Assembly: GCA_959596505.1 (NCBI GenBank)
Contig: CAUFWM010000004.1
Location: 1-56,725, forward strand
From: an uncultured Collinsella sp.
Lineage (GTDB): Bacteria; Actinomycetota; Coriobacteriia; Coriobacteriales; Coriobacteriaceae
Direction of reading: 5' to 3'
DNA: 56,725 nucleotides
Positions 16,881 to 24,653 of this stretch are shown one piece after another. Made by a program: the position numbers and the translations under genes. Position 1 is the stretch's first letter, and each line of letters opens with the position of its first letter. The notes beneath the pieces are model-generated. The model did no database searches, was not told the DNA's origin, and saw nothing but the letters and a program-made list of their open reading frames with translations.

Positions 16881-17798
16881 ATGCGCTGCCTTATCATCCA
16901 CAACCCGGCATCGGGCCCCAGCTCAGATGAAATCTACGCGTTCACGCACGCCCTCGCGCAGGGCGGCGACGAGGTCGTGATGCGTTTTATCGGCGATGGC
17001 ATGGAGCCCGAGGACGCGGTAGCGGACGTTCGCGAGTTCGATCGCGTGGTCGTTTCGGGCGGCGACGGCACCGTCTCCAACGTGCTCGACCAGATGCGCG
17101 GGTGCGGTGTCCCCACGCTTGTCTTCCCCTCCGGCACGGCCTGCCTGTTCTTTAACAACATCGGCAATGCCCCCGAGGCGGCGGCACTCGCCAAGGCTTG
17201 CCGCGACGGCCGCACGGTCAAAGTGGACATGGGTGAGCTCTTTTGGCTCGACGAGAACGGCAACGAGAAGCGCCACGGCTTTATCATCATCGCCGGCTCG
17301 GGCTTCGACGCCGAGATCATGATGAAGGCCGCTCCCACCAAAAACGACATTGGCGAGATCGCCTACTTCCTCTCCGCGCTCGCCACGCCCAACCCCACGG
17401 TGGCGCACTTTACCATTGAGCACGACGGCATTGTCGAGGAGCTCGACGGCATCTGCTGCATGGCAGGCAATACCTCGGTCATCCAAAACGACATCAACCT
17501 GTTCCCCAACTGCCGCATGGACGACGGCATGGTCGACATCGTCGTTATTGAGCCCGTGCGCACGATGCAGCTGCTCCCCACGGTAATTACCGCCGCGCTC
17601 GACCCCGCTGGCAAAGTGCTCGGCCGTCCGCAGTTTAAGATCATCCAGACCAAGGAAGCCAAGATCACCTGCACGCCATCGCTGGGTATGCAGTTCGATG
17701 GAGAGATCATCTCCAGCAACTCCGGCGTCTTTGGCGCTCGCGCGCTGCCGCAATGTCTCGACCTCATCGTCGACGATTTTTCACCGCTCGGAAAATAG
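16881..17798 (+). CDS. Diacylglycerol/lipid kinase family protein
   Basis: A 305-residue protein of the DAGK catalytic-domain family (DgkB/YegS/BmrU). MRCLIIHNPASGPSS starts the nucleotide-binding domain, VVSGGDGTVSNVLDQM is the GGDGT signature, and PSGTACLFFNNIGNAPE resembles the family's PxGTxNDxA region, although here the usual Asn-Asp is replaced, which may alter specificity. The C-terminal beta domain is present. It probably phosphorylates a membrane lipid. The next gene, a tiny membrane peptide, begins nine bases after its stop. Confidence 0.85.
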   Translation: MRCLIIHNPASGPSSDEIYAFTHALAQGGDEVVMRFIGDGMEPEDAVADVREFDRVVVSGGDGTVSNVLDQMRGCGVPTLVFPSGTACLFFNNIGNAPEAAALAKACRDGRTVKVDMGELFWLDENGNEKRHGFIIIAGSGFDAEIMMKAAPTKNDIGEIAYFLSALATPNPTVAHFTIEHDGIVEELDGICCMAGNTSVIQNDINLFPNCRMDDGMVDIVVIEPVRTMQLLPTVITAALDPAGKVLGRPQFKIIQTKEAKITCTPSLGMQFDGEIISSNSGVFGARALPQCLDLIVDDFSPLGK

Positions 17799-17807
17799 GA
17801 GGACCCC

Positions 17808-17900
17808 ATGAACGACAATCCCCTGATTGGCTTTATCGTCATCGTCTTGGCCATGCTCGTTGGTTACGCCATCAATGTGATCCACCGCCGAAAGAAGTAA
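17808..17900 (+). CDS. 30-residue single-pass membrane peptide
   Basis: A short gene directly behind the lipid kinase. ATG at 17808 has a perfect AGGAGG five bases upstream (the spacer is ACCCC). It encodes MNDNPLIGFIVIVLAMLVG, then YAINVIHRRKK and a TAA stop: a short polar N-terminus, about 20 hydrophobic residues and a basic tail, so it should insert with the C-terminus inside. I do not recognise a family. The strong ribosome binding site, clean positive-inside topology and position in an operon make it a real gene rather than chance. It may assist or regulate the lipid kinase. Confidence 0.7.
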   Translation: MNDNPLIGFIVIVLAMLVGYAINVIHRRKK

Positions 17901-17934
17901 ATCCACATTGGTATGATATTCATCCAGTTATCGA

Positions 17935-17983
17935 CTCTCCCGTTGTTTATGCAAATCCTAAACAGCGGGAGAGTTTTCTTTTT
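17935..17983 (+). terminator. Terminator after the membrane peptide gene
   Basis: Arms 17935-17949 and 17959-17973 (CTCTCCCGTTGTTTA against TAAACAGCGGGAGAG, one wobble pair) and a TTTTCTTTTT tail. Confidence 0.85.
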
Positions 17984-18208
17984 GAGCATTGTCTGGCGCT
18001 TTATTCAGCTACAGTAAATGCAGGGTGCCTTTATTTAACTAAAGCAATAAAATGAGTATTATTATCCGCTCATCGTATATTTCTTCACGCTCATCGAGTA
18101 AAAGCTGTTGTCGAATGAATACTCTTTACACTTCCTTTAGGCTAGTAGATGTATTTATTAGCTGAAACTCCGTACGGTTTCGCGGGGTTTCAACAGTTGG
18201 GAGGGATC
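17984..18208 (+). promoter_or_regulatory. AT-rich upstream region of the C69 dipeptidase gene
   Basis: About 225 AT-rich bases with no gene. CGCTCATCG occurs twice, at 18067-18075 and 18088-18096, exactly 21 bases apart (two helical turns), and a GAGTATT/AATACTC inverted pair flanks that region. These are candidate regulator sites. Confidence 0.4.
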
Positions 18209-20008
18209 ATGAGGTTTACTCATCCTGTCAACACGCTCAAGAAGCTCGGCTGCGGCCTTGCATTTGGAGCAGCGGCCATTATGGCCATGCCGACTTCGGC
18301 GCTCGCTTGCACCCAGATCTACATGGGCAGCCAGCTCACGGCAGACGGCAACACGTACTACGGACGCTCCGAGGACTTCGGCCCGCGCTACATCAAGCAC
18401 TTTGGCATCGAGCCCGCACACAAGGACGGCAGCAAGTACACCTCGGTCGAGTCCGGCTTTGAGTACAAGTCCAAGGGCGCAACCTACCGCTACACCTTCG
18501 TTCGCGACAACCCCTCTCAGTGGGAAGATCGTTACGACGCATATTCCGAGGCTGGCATCAACGAAAAGGGCGTTTCCTGCTCTGCCACGCTGAGCACCTC
18601 CTATAACGAGAAGGCAGAGGAAGCCGACCCCGTCACCGAGGAGACCGGCATCGGCGAGTACAACTACGCCAGCGTCATTCTGGGCGAGAGCGCCACGGCC
18701 CGCGAGGGTGTCGAGCTCCTCGGCAGCCTGATTGACGAGCAGGGCGTCTGCTCCAACGACCAGATCATCATTGCCGACAACAACGAGACCTGGTTGTTTG
18801 CAGCGCTTTCCGGCCACCAGTGGATCGCTATGAGGCTCACCGACGATATTGCCTCACTCAACCCCAACATCGGCAACCTCACCTATGACGTCGACCTCGA
18901 CGACACCGAGAACTGCCTCCACTCCGAGGGCATCGAGTCCATGCCTAAGGAGAAGGGCTTTGCCGAGTACACCGACGGCAAGTTCGACGTCGCCAAGACC
19001 TACGGCGAGGAGATTAGCGAGGCCGGTATGCACCAGTGGTCGCGCTATGTCCAGGGCCGCGATTACTTCATGGCTCCGCTTGCTGAGGGCACCGACTATG
19101 AGATCGTCAAGGACGAGCGCGAAGACGCTCGTGCGACGACCGGCGCCCTGGTCCACGAGATGCAGCCGCTGTTCTTCCAGCCCGGCAAGTCCGACTGGAA
19201 CACCTTTGAGATGATTCGTTCCTTCGCCGCTCGCGGCGAGAATGTCGCCGGCCTCAACGCCAACACCGACGGCGCCTATGCCATCGGCTCCAACCGCAAC
19301 ACCGAGATCCACACCTTCCAGATCCGTCACGGCATGGACCCCGAAATCGCGACCATCCAGTGGGAGATGCTCTCCAACGCCGAGTTCTCCGTCGCTATCC
19401 CCCTCTATTCCGCACTGCTCACCGAGGTCAGCCCCTACTTCAGCGATCAGGATGTCTCCTTCGATCACTGTGAAGAGGAAGACGTCGTGAACAACGAGGA
19501 GCCCAAGAACTCCATCAACTACGTCCTCATGGACATCAACACGCTCGCCTATGAGAACCGCGACAGCTGCGCCACCGGCGTCCGCGCCTATCTCGACGCC
19601 CTGCAGAAGGAGCTCATTGAGCAGAACCTGACCGTCGACGAGGCCATGCAGGCCGCCAAGGACACCGAGGCCCGCACCGCCCTGGCCAACAAGGCCGGCA
19701 AGGCAGCGACCAAGAACACCTACGTCAAGTGCAAGGCCATGCTCGAGGAGATGCGCGACTACCTCAAGAAGGGAGACTTCTCCGAGAAGTTCGTCCCGAG
19801 TGACTACGATGCCGACAACGACTGCCTAGTCGAGTCCATCACCTACGCCGACGAGGCCCTCTCCGATGAGGACGTTGCCGAGCCCGAGGTTGAGGAAGAG
19901 GCGACCGAGGAGAAGTCCGAGGGCAACAACATGGCCGCCATGGCCGTTGGCGCCGTCGTCATCATCGGTGTCTGCGGCTTCGTGCTCTATCGCCGCAAGA
20001 AGGCCTAA
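18209..20008 (+). CDS. Secreted, membrane-anchored C69 family dipeptidase
   Basis: A 599-residue peptidase U34/C69 protein, an N-terminal-nucleophile cysteine dipeptidase. The signal peptide runs through GAAAIMAMPTSALA and ends at Cys, giving ACTQIYMGSQLTADGNTYYGRSEDFGPRY; the Cys right after the AxA site would be the nucleophile once exposed. IADNNETWLFAALSGHQWIAMRL and DGAYAIGSNRNTEIHTFQIRH are family blocks. The C-terminal 45 residues are an acidic linker and a hydrophobic segment (MAAMAVGAVVIIGVCGFVLY) with a RRKKA basic end, so the enzyme should stay on the outer face of the membrane. The ATG at 18209 has GGGAGGG ahead of it. It likely releases dipeptides for uptake in a peptide-using gut bacterium (inference). 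Confidence 0.9.
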   Translation: MRFTHPVNTLKKLGCGLAFGAAAIMAMPTSALACTQIYMGSQLTADGNTYYGRSEDFGPRYIKHFGIEPAHKDGSKYTSVESGFEYKSKGATYRYTFVRDNPSQWEDRYDAYSEAGINEKGVSCSATLSTSYNEKAEEADPVTEETGIGEYNYASVILGESATAREGVELLGSLIDEQGVCSNDQIIIADNNETWLFAALSGHQWIAMRLTDDIASLNPNIGNLTYDVDLDDTENCLHSEGIESMPKEKGFAEYTDGKFDVAKTYGEEISEAGMHQWSRYVQGRDYFMAPLAEGTDYEIVKDEREDARATTGALVHEMQPLFFQPGKSDWNTFEMIRSFAARGENVAGLNANTDGAYAIGSNRNTEIHTFQIRHGMDPEIATIQWEMLSNAEFSVAIPLYSALLTEVSPYFSDQDVSFDHCEEEDVVNNEEPKNSINYVLMDINTLAYENRDSCATGVRAYLDALQKELIEQNLTVDEAMQAAKDTEARTALANKAGKAATKNTYVKCKAMLEEMRDYLKKGDFSEKFVPSDYDADNDCLVESITYADEALSDEDVAEPEVEEEATEEKSEGNNMAAMAVGAVVIIGVCGFVLYRRKKA

Positions 20009-20115
20009 GACCCTCGCGTTCCAAGAGACGGGCGGGGTCGCATGAGTCATCCCGCCCGCTCAGCCTGCCCTTTTGACCGGCAGGAAACGCCGCCGAAATC
20101 TTTTCAAAAAAAGAT

Positions 20116-20145
20116 TTCCCCGCACACACTTCGCTGTGCTATAGT
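20116..20145 (+). promoter_or_regulatory. Candidate promoter of the tryptophan transporter operon
   Basis: TATAGT at 20140-20145 is a good -10 box, with TTCCCC about 18 bases upstream as a weak -35. Transcription would begin some 50 bases before the leader peptide gene. Confidence 0.4.
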
Positions 20146-20203
20146 GCAGCGCAACAGCAACTAGGTGCGACCGCGCCACGGCATCACGAAAGGAGCCACC
20201 AAC

Positions 20204-20272
20204 ATGAAGAACACGATGAAGTCTCTCAACAACTGGTGGTGGCGTGATGCGAATACGATCGGTCGACAGTGA
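20204..20272 (+). CDS. trpL: Tryptophan leader peptide with three consecutive Trp codons
   Basis: A 22-residue open frame (ATG 20204, TGA 20270-20272) with AGGAG nine bases upstream. Residues 9-16 read NNWWWRDA; the three Trp codons occupy 20234-20242. Trp is normally the rarest residue, so three in a row in a short, well-initiated leader is the classic mark of a ribosome-stalling attenuator. A terminator-type hairpin follows 38 bases after its stop, and the next gene is a TrpP-like tryptophan transporter. GGCGTGA (20241-20247, over the Trp/Arg codons) can pair with TCACGCC (20278-20284), giving the pause-type hairpin. The peptide itself needs no function. Confidence 0.88.
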   Translation: MKNTMKSLNNWWWRDANTIGRQ

Positions 20273-20308
20273 GTCCCTCACGCCTGTTTTTGCGCTCTAG
20301 GTGATTGG

Positions 20309-20339
20309 AAGGCCTCCGGTTTCGACCGGGGGCCTTTTT
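20309..20339 (+). terminator. Attenuator terminator upstream of trpP
   Basis: GGCCTCCGGT-TTCG-ACCGGGGGCC (one wobble pair) followed by TTTTT. It lies between the leader peptide and the transporter gene, so it should stop transcription when Trp-tRNA is plentiful. A competing pairing, 20274-20285 with 20299-20309, would touch its left edge and may act as the antiterminator; this needs a folding calculation. Confidence 0.8.
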
Positions 20340-20417
20340 CTATCTCGAGCCCGATCGCATTCGCATCACGCGCCTCCGTTTTTCTCTTACACTCCCCTTT
20401 TTGAAAGGACTTTTACC

Positions 20418-20993
20418 ATGTCTCAGAACACCACCGCCACAGCCCAGCCCCGCACCGTCCAGACCGCCGACCGCGGCAAACTCGATATCCACGCCCTTGT
20501 CCTGCTCGCCATTCTGCTTGCCGCAGGCTTCATCCTCAACTTCACCGTCGGCAAGGCAATCTCGGGCATCTCGGGCGGTATGATCAGTCCCGAGTTCATC
20601 ATCTCGGCCTTCTGCCTCACCATCCTGGTCGTTCGTCCCAACATTGGCCAAGCGCTCGTCATTGGCCTCATCTCAGCGGCCGTGATCCAGATCACCACCA
20701 CCTCGCCGTTTGTCGATTTTGCCGCCGAGGGTATCGCCGCCATGCTCATGGCCGTCATTGTCAACGCCGCCGCCAAGGACGGCCAGGTTAAGCCCGTCGT
20801 CGCCATCGTCGCAACATTCGTGACCACCTTTGTCTCCGGCGTTATCTTCATGGTCATCAAGATGGCCATGCTCGGCGTGGTGGGCGAGTTCGCCGCAGCC
20901 ATGCTGCCCGTCGTCGCCATGACCGCCGTGTTTAACGCCATTCTGGTCGGCGCCCTCTACATGCCCATCCAGAAGGCCCTTAAGCTCAACTAA
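20418..20993 (+). CDS. trpP: Tryptophan ECF transporter substrate-binding subunit (TrpP-like)
   Basis: A 191-residue, very hydrophobic protein with about five or six membrane segments after a 30-residue polar start. It resembles the TrpP tryptophan transporter family, for instance ISPEFIISAFCLTILVVRPNIGQALVIGLISAAV and FVTTFVSGVIFMVIKMAMLGVVGEFAAAMLPVVAMTAVFNAI. ECF transporters use such S subunits together with a T subunit and two ATPases, and exactly those genes follow. Specificity for tryptophan is supported independently by the Trp-codon leader upstream. The ATG at 20418 has GAAAGGA ahead of it. A nested hairpin (family 2) and another inverted repeat lie between this gene and the ATPase gene. 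Confidence 0.85.
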   Translation: MSQNTTATAQPRTVQTADRGKLDIHALVLLAILLAAGFILNFTVGKAISGISGGMISPEFIISAFCLTILVVRPNIGQALVIGLISAAVIQITTTSPFVDFAAEGIAAMLMAVIVNAAAKDGQVKPVVAIVATFVTTFVSGVIFMVIKMAMLGVVGEFAAAMLPVVAMTAVFNAILVGALYMPIQKALKLN

Positions 20994-20999
20994 CCTGTT

Positions 21000-21100
21000 C
21001 GGCTTTGCGAGCCACCCCATCTTGGCGTTCATTCGTCGCTCGCGTACCCAAGTACGCTTCGTTCCTCTTTCGCGCCAACCCGGGGCACCTCGTAAAGCCG
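21000..21100. repeat. Nested hairpin element, family 2 copy D
   Basis: Outer arms CGGCTTTGCGAG (21000-21011) and CTCGTAAAGCCG (21089-21100) pair with one wobble. Inside, TTGGCG (21022-21027) pairs with CGCCAA (21073-21078), and the centre GCGTAC-CCAA-GTACGC (21042-21057) makes a small hairpin. The core between the middle stems closely matches copy E at 42861-42958. It separates the S subunit gene from the ATPase gene. Confidence 0.8.
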
Positions 21101-21147
21101 TCTCCGTGCTTCACCGCCAAAGACTGTCCCAAACAACGAGCTCTTGA

Positions 21148-21185
21148 GGACGTTCTTATAAACGACTGGACATGCAAGAACGTCC
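21148..21185. repeat. Inverted repeat in front of the ECF ATPase gene
   Basis: GGACGTTCTT (21148-21157) and AAGAACGTCC (21176-21185) are perfect 10-base complements with an 18-base loop. Together with element D it fills the 214-base gap inside the transporter operon. It looks like a repeat insertion; it could also regulate the downstream genes. Confidence 0.6.
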
Positions 21186-21207
21186 CCAATGACTATGAAA
21201 GGTACCC

Positions 21208-22959
21208 ATGGAAACGATCATCAACGTCGACGATGTCTCGTTCTCCTATGGCACGCAAACCGAGCAGGCGCTCAGCCACGTTTCGCTCAGCGTGAACAAG
21301 GGAGATTTCATCGGCATCATCGGGCCCTCGGGCGCCGGTAAGTCCACACTTGCCGCCTGTCTGTCGGGCGCCGTGCCTCACCACTACACCGGCACCTTTT
21401 ATGGCTCCGTGTTAGTTGACGGCCACGACACCTGCGAGGTCTCGCTCACCGACGTATCGCAGGTCGTCGGTAGCGTACTGCAGGACATCGATACGCAGAT
21501 GGTCGCTTCGGTCGTTGAGGACGAAATGCTCTTTGGCCTCGAGAACTTTGGCGTTCCGCACGATCAGATCGAGCAGCGCGTGAGCGAGACGCTTAAGACC
21601 GTCGGTATCAGCGACCTGCGCGACCGCGAGATCGCCACCCTCTCGGGCGGCCAAAAGCAAAAGGTAGCTATCGCCGCCATCCTCGCCATGCGTCCGCGCG
21701 TCTTAGTGCTCGATGAGCCAACCGCAGCGCTCGATCCCGCCAGTTCCACCTTGATCTTCGAGACGCTGCGCGAGGCAAACCGCGCGCTCGGCATCACCAT
21801 CGTCGTCGTTGAGCAAAAGGTCGCTTTACTTTCGGAGTACTGCAACCGTGTGTTGGTGCTCGATCACGGCCAGATCGCGCTGCAAGGTGAGCCGCACGAG
21901 GTCTTCGCACGCACCGACGAGCTTCGCACCATCGGCGTCGATTGTCCGCGCGTCACGCGCATCTTCAACAGTCTCGAGGCCGATGGCTTGGTAAGCGGCA
22001 CGCCCTGTCTGGATGTCGACGAGGCAGAACGCCTGATCACGGAAATCGTCGACCCCGACCGTGCGACAAGCGATACCCAGGCGCCCGCAGGCTCCCCGCA
22101 CGCGCCGTCGCTGCGCCCGCATGCGAAAGACGCCGAGCCGGTGCTCACCTTTGACCATGTCGAGTTTTCTTACCCCCATGGAGGCGCCGCCGTCCACGAC
22201 CTCAACTTGACGCTCTACCCCGGCGAGCTCGTGGGCATTGTCGGCCAAAACGGAGCCGGCAAAACCACGCTCACCAAACTGCTCACGGGTTTGCTCAAGC
22301 CCGCATCGGGCAGCGTACGCGTTACGGGCTTGGACACGGCATCGGTTCCCACGAGCCGCATCGCACACGAAGTGGCAACGCTTTTCCAGAACCCCGACCG
22401 CCAAATCTGCAAAGACACCGTGCTCGACGAGGTCGCCTTTGGTCTAGAACTTGCCGGCATCGACCGCGCCGAAGCCCTGCGTCGCGCCCAGCTGGTCATC
22501 GACCGCTTTGGTCTGCCCGCCGACGAGGCACCGTTCTCACTGTCGCGCGGCCAACGCCAGATGGTGGCGCTCGCCTCCGTTGTGGTGATCGAGCCCAAGA
22601 TCGTGGTGCTCGACGAGCCCACGAGCGGCCTGGACTACCGCGAGTGCATGACCGTGATGGAAACGGTGCGCACCATGGCAGAGCGCGGTTGCGCCGTCAT
22701 CATGGTCTGTCACGACATGGAAGTCGTTTCCGACTTTGCCGAGCGCATCGTGGTGATGGCCAACGGTCGCATCCTCGACCGCGGCCGCACGCACGAGCTG
22801 TTCTCGAACATCGAACTCATGCAGCGTGCCTACGTTGAGCCGCCCCAGGTCATCGAACTCTCGCGCCGTCTGGCATCCACCGTCTCGCCCGCCTTTACGC
22901 AGGTGAGTGAGGTCACTGATATCGTTCGCATTACCGAGGAGATGGTCCGCCGTGGTTAA
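21208..22959 (+). CDS. ECF transporter double ATPase (fused A1-A2)
   Basis: A 583-residue protein containing two complete ABC ATPase domains, equivalent to the EcfA1 and EcfA2 pair that powers an energy-coupling-factor importer. Domain 1: Walker A GPSGAGKST (residues 39-47), LSGGQKQK signature, Walker B VLVLDEPTAALD. A linker of about 60 residues follows. Domain 2: GQNGAGKTT, LSRGQRQM, and IVVLDEPTSGLD. Both have the Q-loop and switch His regions, so both sites look active; LSRGQ in domain 2 is a mild variant. Its stop overlaps the start of the T-subunit gene. It may serve only the Trp S subunit beside it or other S subunits elsewhere. Confidence 0.93.
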   Translation: METIINVDDVSFSYGTQTEQALSHVSLSVNKGDFIGIIGPSGAGKSTLAACLSGAVPHHYTGTFYGSVLVDGHDTCEVSLTDVSQVVGSVLQDIDTQMVASVVEDEMLFGLENFGVPHDQIEQRVSETLKTVGISDLRDREIATLSGGQKQKVAIAAILAMRPRVLVLDEPTAALDPASSTLIFETLREANRALGITIVVVEQKVALLSEYCNRVLVLDHGQIALQGEPHEVFARTDELRTIGVDCPRVTRIFNSLEADGLVSGTPCLDVDEAERLITEIVDPDRATSDTQAPAGSPHAPSLRPHAKDAEPVLTFDHVEFSYPHGGAAVHDLNLTLYPGELVGIVGQNGAGKTTLTKLLTGLLKPASGSVRVTGLDTASVPTSRIAHEVATLFQNPDRQICKDTVLDEVAFGLELAGIDRAEALRRAQLVIDRFGLPADEAPFSLSRGQRQMVALASVVVIEPKIVVLDEPTSGLDYRECMTVMETVRTMAERGCAVIMVCHDMEVVSDFAERIVVMANGRILDRGRTHELFSNIELMQRAYVEPPQVIELSRRLASTVSPAFTQVSEVTDIVRITEEMVRRG

Positions 22960-23698
22960 CGTCATCGACTACATGCCGGGCGACACGCTGCTACACCGCC
23001 TGAACCCCGTCATCAAACTGGGCCTCGCCGCCACCATCATCATCGGTATCTTCTTGTCCGACACCTATGTGGCGCTGCTGGGCTTTCTGGCGCTCACGCT
23101 CGCGCTGGGAGCCTACGCCGGCGTCGTCGACCGCCTGCTCGCGCTGCTCAAGCTGCTGATTCCACTCGCGCTCATCATGCTGGTGCTGCAGCTGGCTTTT
23201 ATGCGCGATGGCAACATCGTGTGGGGCTTCGTTACCGACACGGGTCTCATCACCGGCTCCAAGGCTTGCCTGCGCCTGCTGGGCGTGGCGCTTCCGCTCA
23301 TCCTGATGCTCATGGTGACCAAGCTCAGCGACCTTGCCAACGCCTGCGTCGAAGTGCTGCACGTTCCGTATCGTTATGCCTTCACCTTTACCACGGCGCT
23401 GCGCTTTGTGCCAGTGTTTGGTCAGGAGATGAACGCCATCATGGAGGCGCAGACCGCACGCGGCATCGAGTATGACACCAAGAACCCCATCAAGAAGCTT
23501 CAGCTCATGCTGCCGTTGTGCGTGCCGCTACTGATCTCGAGCGTGGGTAAAACCGATGCCACGGCCTTGGCGGCCGAGCAGCGCGGCTTCTACCTGCGCA
23601 CGCGCGCGAGCTCGTACAAGCGCTACCCCATCAAGGGCCAGGACATTGCCATACTTATTGTTAGCATTGCCCTCATTGTCCTCGGCTTCCTGTTCTAG
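22952..23698 (+). CDS. ecfT: ECF transporter transmembrane subunit (EcfT/CbiQ family)
   Basis: A 248-residue membrane protein with about five hydrophobic segments. YMPGDTLLHRLNPVIKLGLA is the typical EcfT N-terminus. EAQTARGIEY and, later, AEQRGFYLRTRA are the two cytoplasmic A-R-G type coupling motifs that contact the ATPases. Translation most likely begins at GTG 22952, which overlaps the ATPase stop codon and has GAGGAG about 10 bases upstream; the frame is open further left but inside the ATPase gene. With the preceding two genes it makes a complete importer. Confidence 0.92.
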   Translation: MVNVIDYMPGDTLLHRLNPVIKLGLAATIIIGIFLSDTYVALLGFLALTLALGAYAGVVDRLLALLKLLIPLALIMLVLQLAFMRDGNIVWGFVTDTGLITGSKACLRLLGVALPLILMLMVTKLSDLANACVEVLHVPYRYAFTFTTALRFVPVFGQEMNAIMEAQTARGIEYDTKNPIKKLQLMLPLCVPLLISSVGKTDATALAAEQRGFYLRTRASSYKRYPIKGQDIAILIVSIALIVLGFLF

Positions 23699-23728
23699 CC
23701 CATCGCCATCGGCAACCGATAAATTCAA

Positions 23729-23770
23729 AAGGCCCCAGCTCACATCAAGCGAGCCGGGGCCTTACTGTTT
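23729..23770 (+). terminator. Terminator of the ECF operon
   Basis: AAGGCCCCAGCT and AGCCGGGGCCTT pair around a short loop, with a weak T tail. Confidence 0.75.
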
Positions 23771-23786
23771 TCCCAGATAAAACCTA

Positions 23787-23811
23787 CCAAAATAAACCTG
23801 TCCCTTTTTGG
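23787..23811. repeat. Short palindrome carrying AGGGACAGG
   Basis: CCAAAA and TTTTGG bracket a loop that reads AGGGACAGGTTTA on the minus strand. The loop resembles the GGGGACAGG and GGGGTCAGG loops at 44141 and 45355. Confidence 0.5.
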
Positions 23812-23822
23812 CAGGCCGAGGG

Positions 23823-24569
23823 CTACAGGCGGTAGGGGGCGCCGCTGCGGATGATGGATTCGCGCACCAGGACGTCCATGGCGTCAAGGGTAATCTCGGG
23901 CATCTCCCGGTACTTTTGCAGCACCGAGAGCTCGGTGCAGGCCAGAATGACGCGGTCGCAGCCGCTGCGGGCGAACTCCCACATCACGCGGTCAAACTTG
24001 TCCATATCGGGCTCGCGTCCGGCCTTCACGTCATCATAAATCAGCGACATCACGTCGGCCTGGCGCTTCTCGCTGGGATAGACGACCTCGACGCCCGCGG
24101 CCTCGCACTCGCGCCCATAGACGCCTGCACCCACGGTGCCGTCAGTGCCCATGATGCCGATCTTGCGCACCGGCTCGGACGGCATGCTCAGGTTGGGATC
24201 GAACTCGCACTCCCCCATCACCGCGCCCGCCAGGGCATAGCGCACCGACTCACGCGGCATGTGGATAATCGGCACCTTGGTAAACGACTGAATCTGGTCG
24301 TAGAAGTAGTGCGATGTGTTGCAGGGAATGGCAATGTGCGCGCAGCCCAGTGTCTCGAGCGCCTGTGCGCACTCCTTCATGGTCGCCAGCAGCTCGGCAT
24401 GCTCGCCGGTCTTGATGGCCAGCGTACGGTCGGGCATGGTCGACTTGGAAAGCACCACCATGTCGATATGCTCCTGATCACAGGCAGCAGCCGTATGACG
24501 CACGACCTGGTCGTAGTAATACGACGTGGCCTCAGCGCCCATGCCGCCGATAACTCCCAGCTTTTCCAT
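23823..24569 (-). CDS. Aspartate/glutamate racemase family protein (likely aspartate racemase)
   Basis: A 248-residue cofactor-independent racemase with two catalytic cysteines. MEKLGVIGGMGAEATSYYYD is the usual start; IAIPCNTSHYFYD carries the first Cys and VILACTELSVL the second. Length and motifs are those of aspartate racemase rather than MurI. A strong AAGGAGG precedes the ATG at 24569. It follows, 84 bases downstream on the same strand, a D-aspartate-ligase-like ATP-grasp gene. Such a pair makes D-aspartate and adds it to peptidoglycan precursors in Enterococcus faecium, so the same job is inferred here. Confidence 0.88.
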   Translation of the reverse strand: MEKLGVIGGMGAEATSYYYDQVVRHTAAACDQEHIDMVVLSKSTMPDRTLAIKTGEHAELLATMKECAQALETLGCAHIAIPCNTSHYFYDQIQSFTKVPIIHMPRESVRYALAGAVMGECEFDPNLSMPSEPVRKIGIMGTDGTVGAGVYGRECEAAGVEVVYPSEKRQADVMSLIYDDVKAGREPDMDKFDRVMWEFARSGCDRVILACTELSVLQKYREMPEITLDAMDVLVRESIIRSGAPYRL

Positions 24570-24653
24570 CGCCGCCTCCTTGGTGACGCTCGCACCGTTG
24601 CGCGTATCATGCCCGCGCCCGCCCGATGTAAACCGGGCGGGCGCCGCGCTCAT

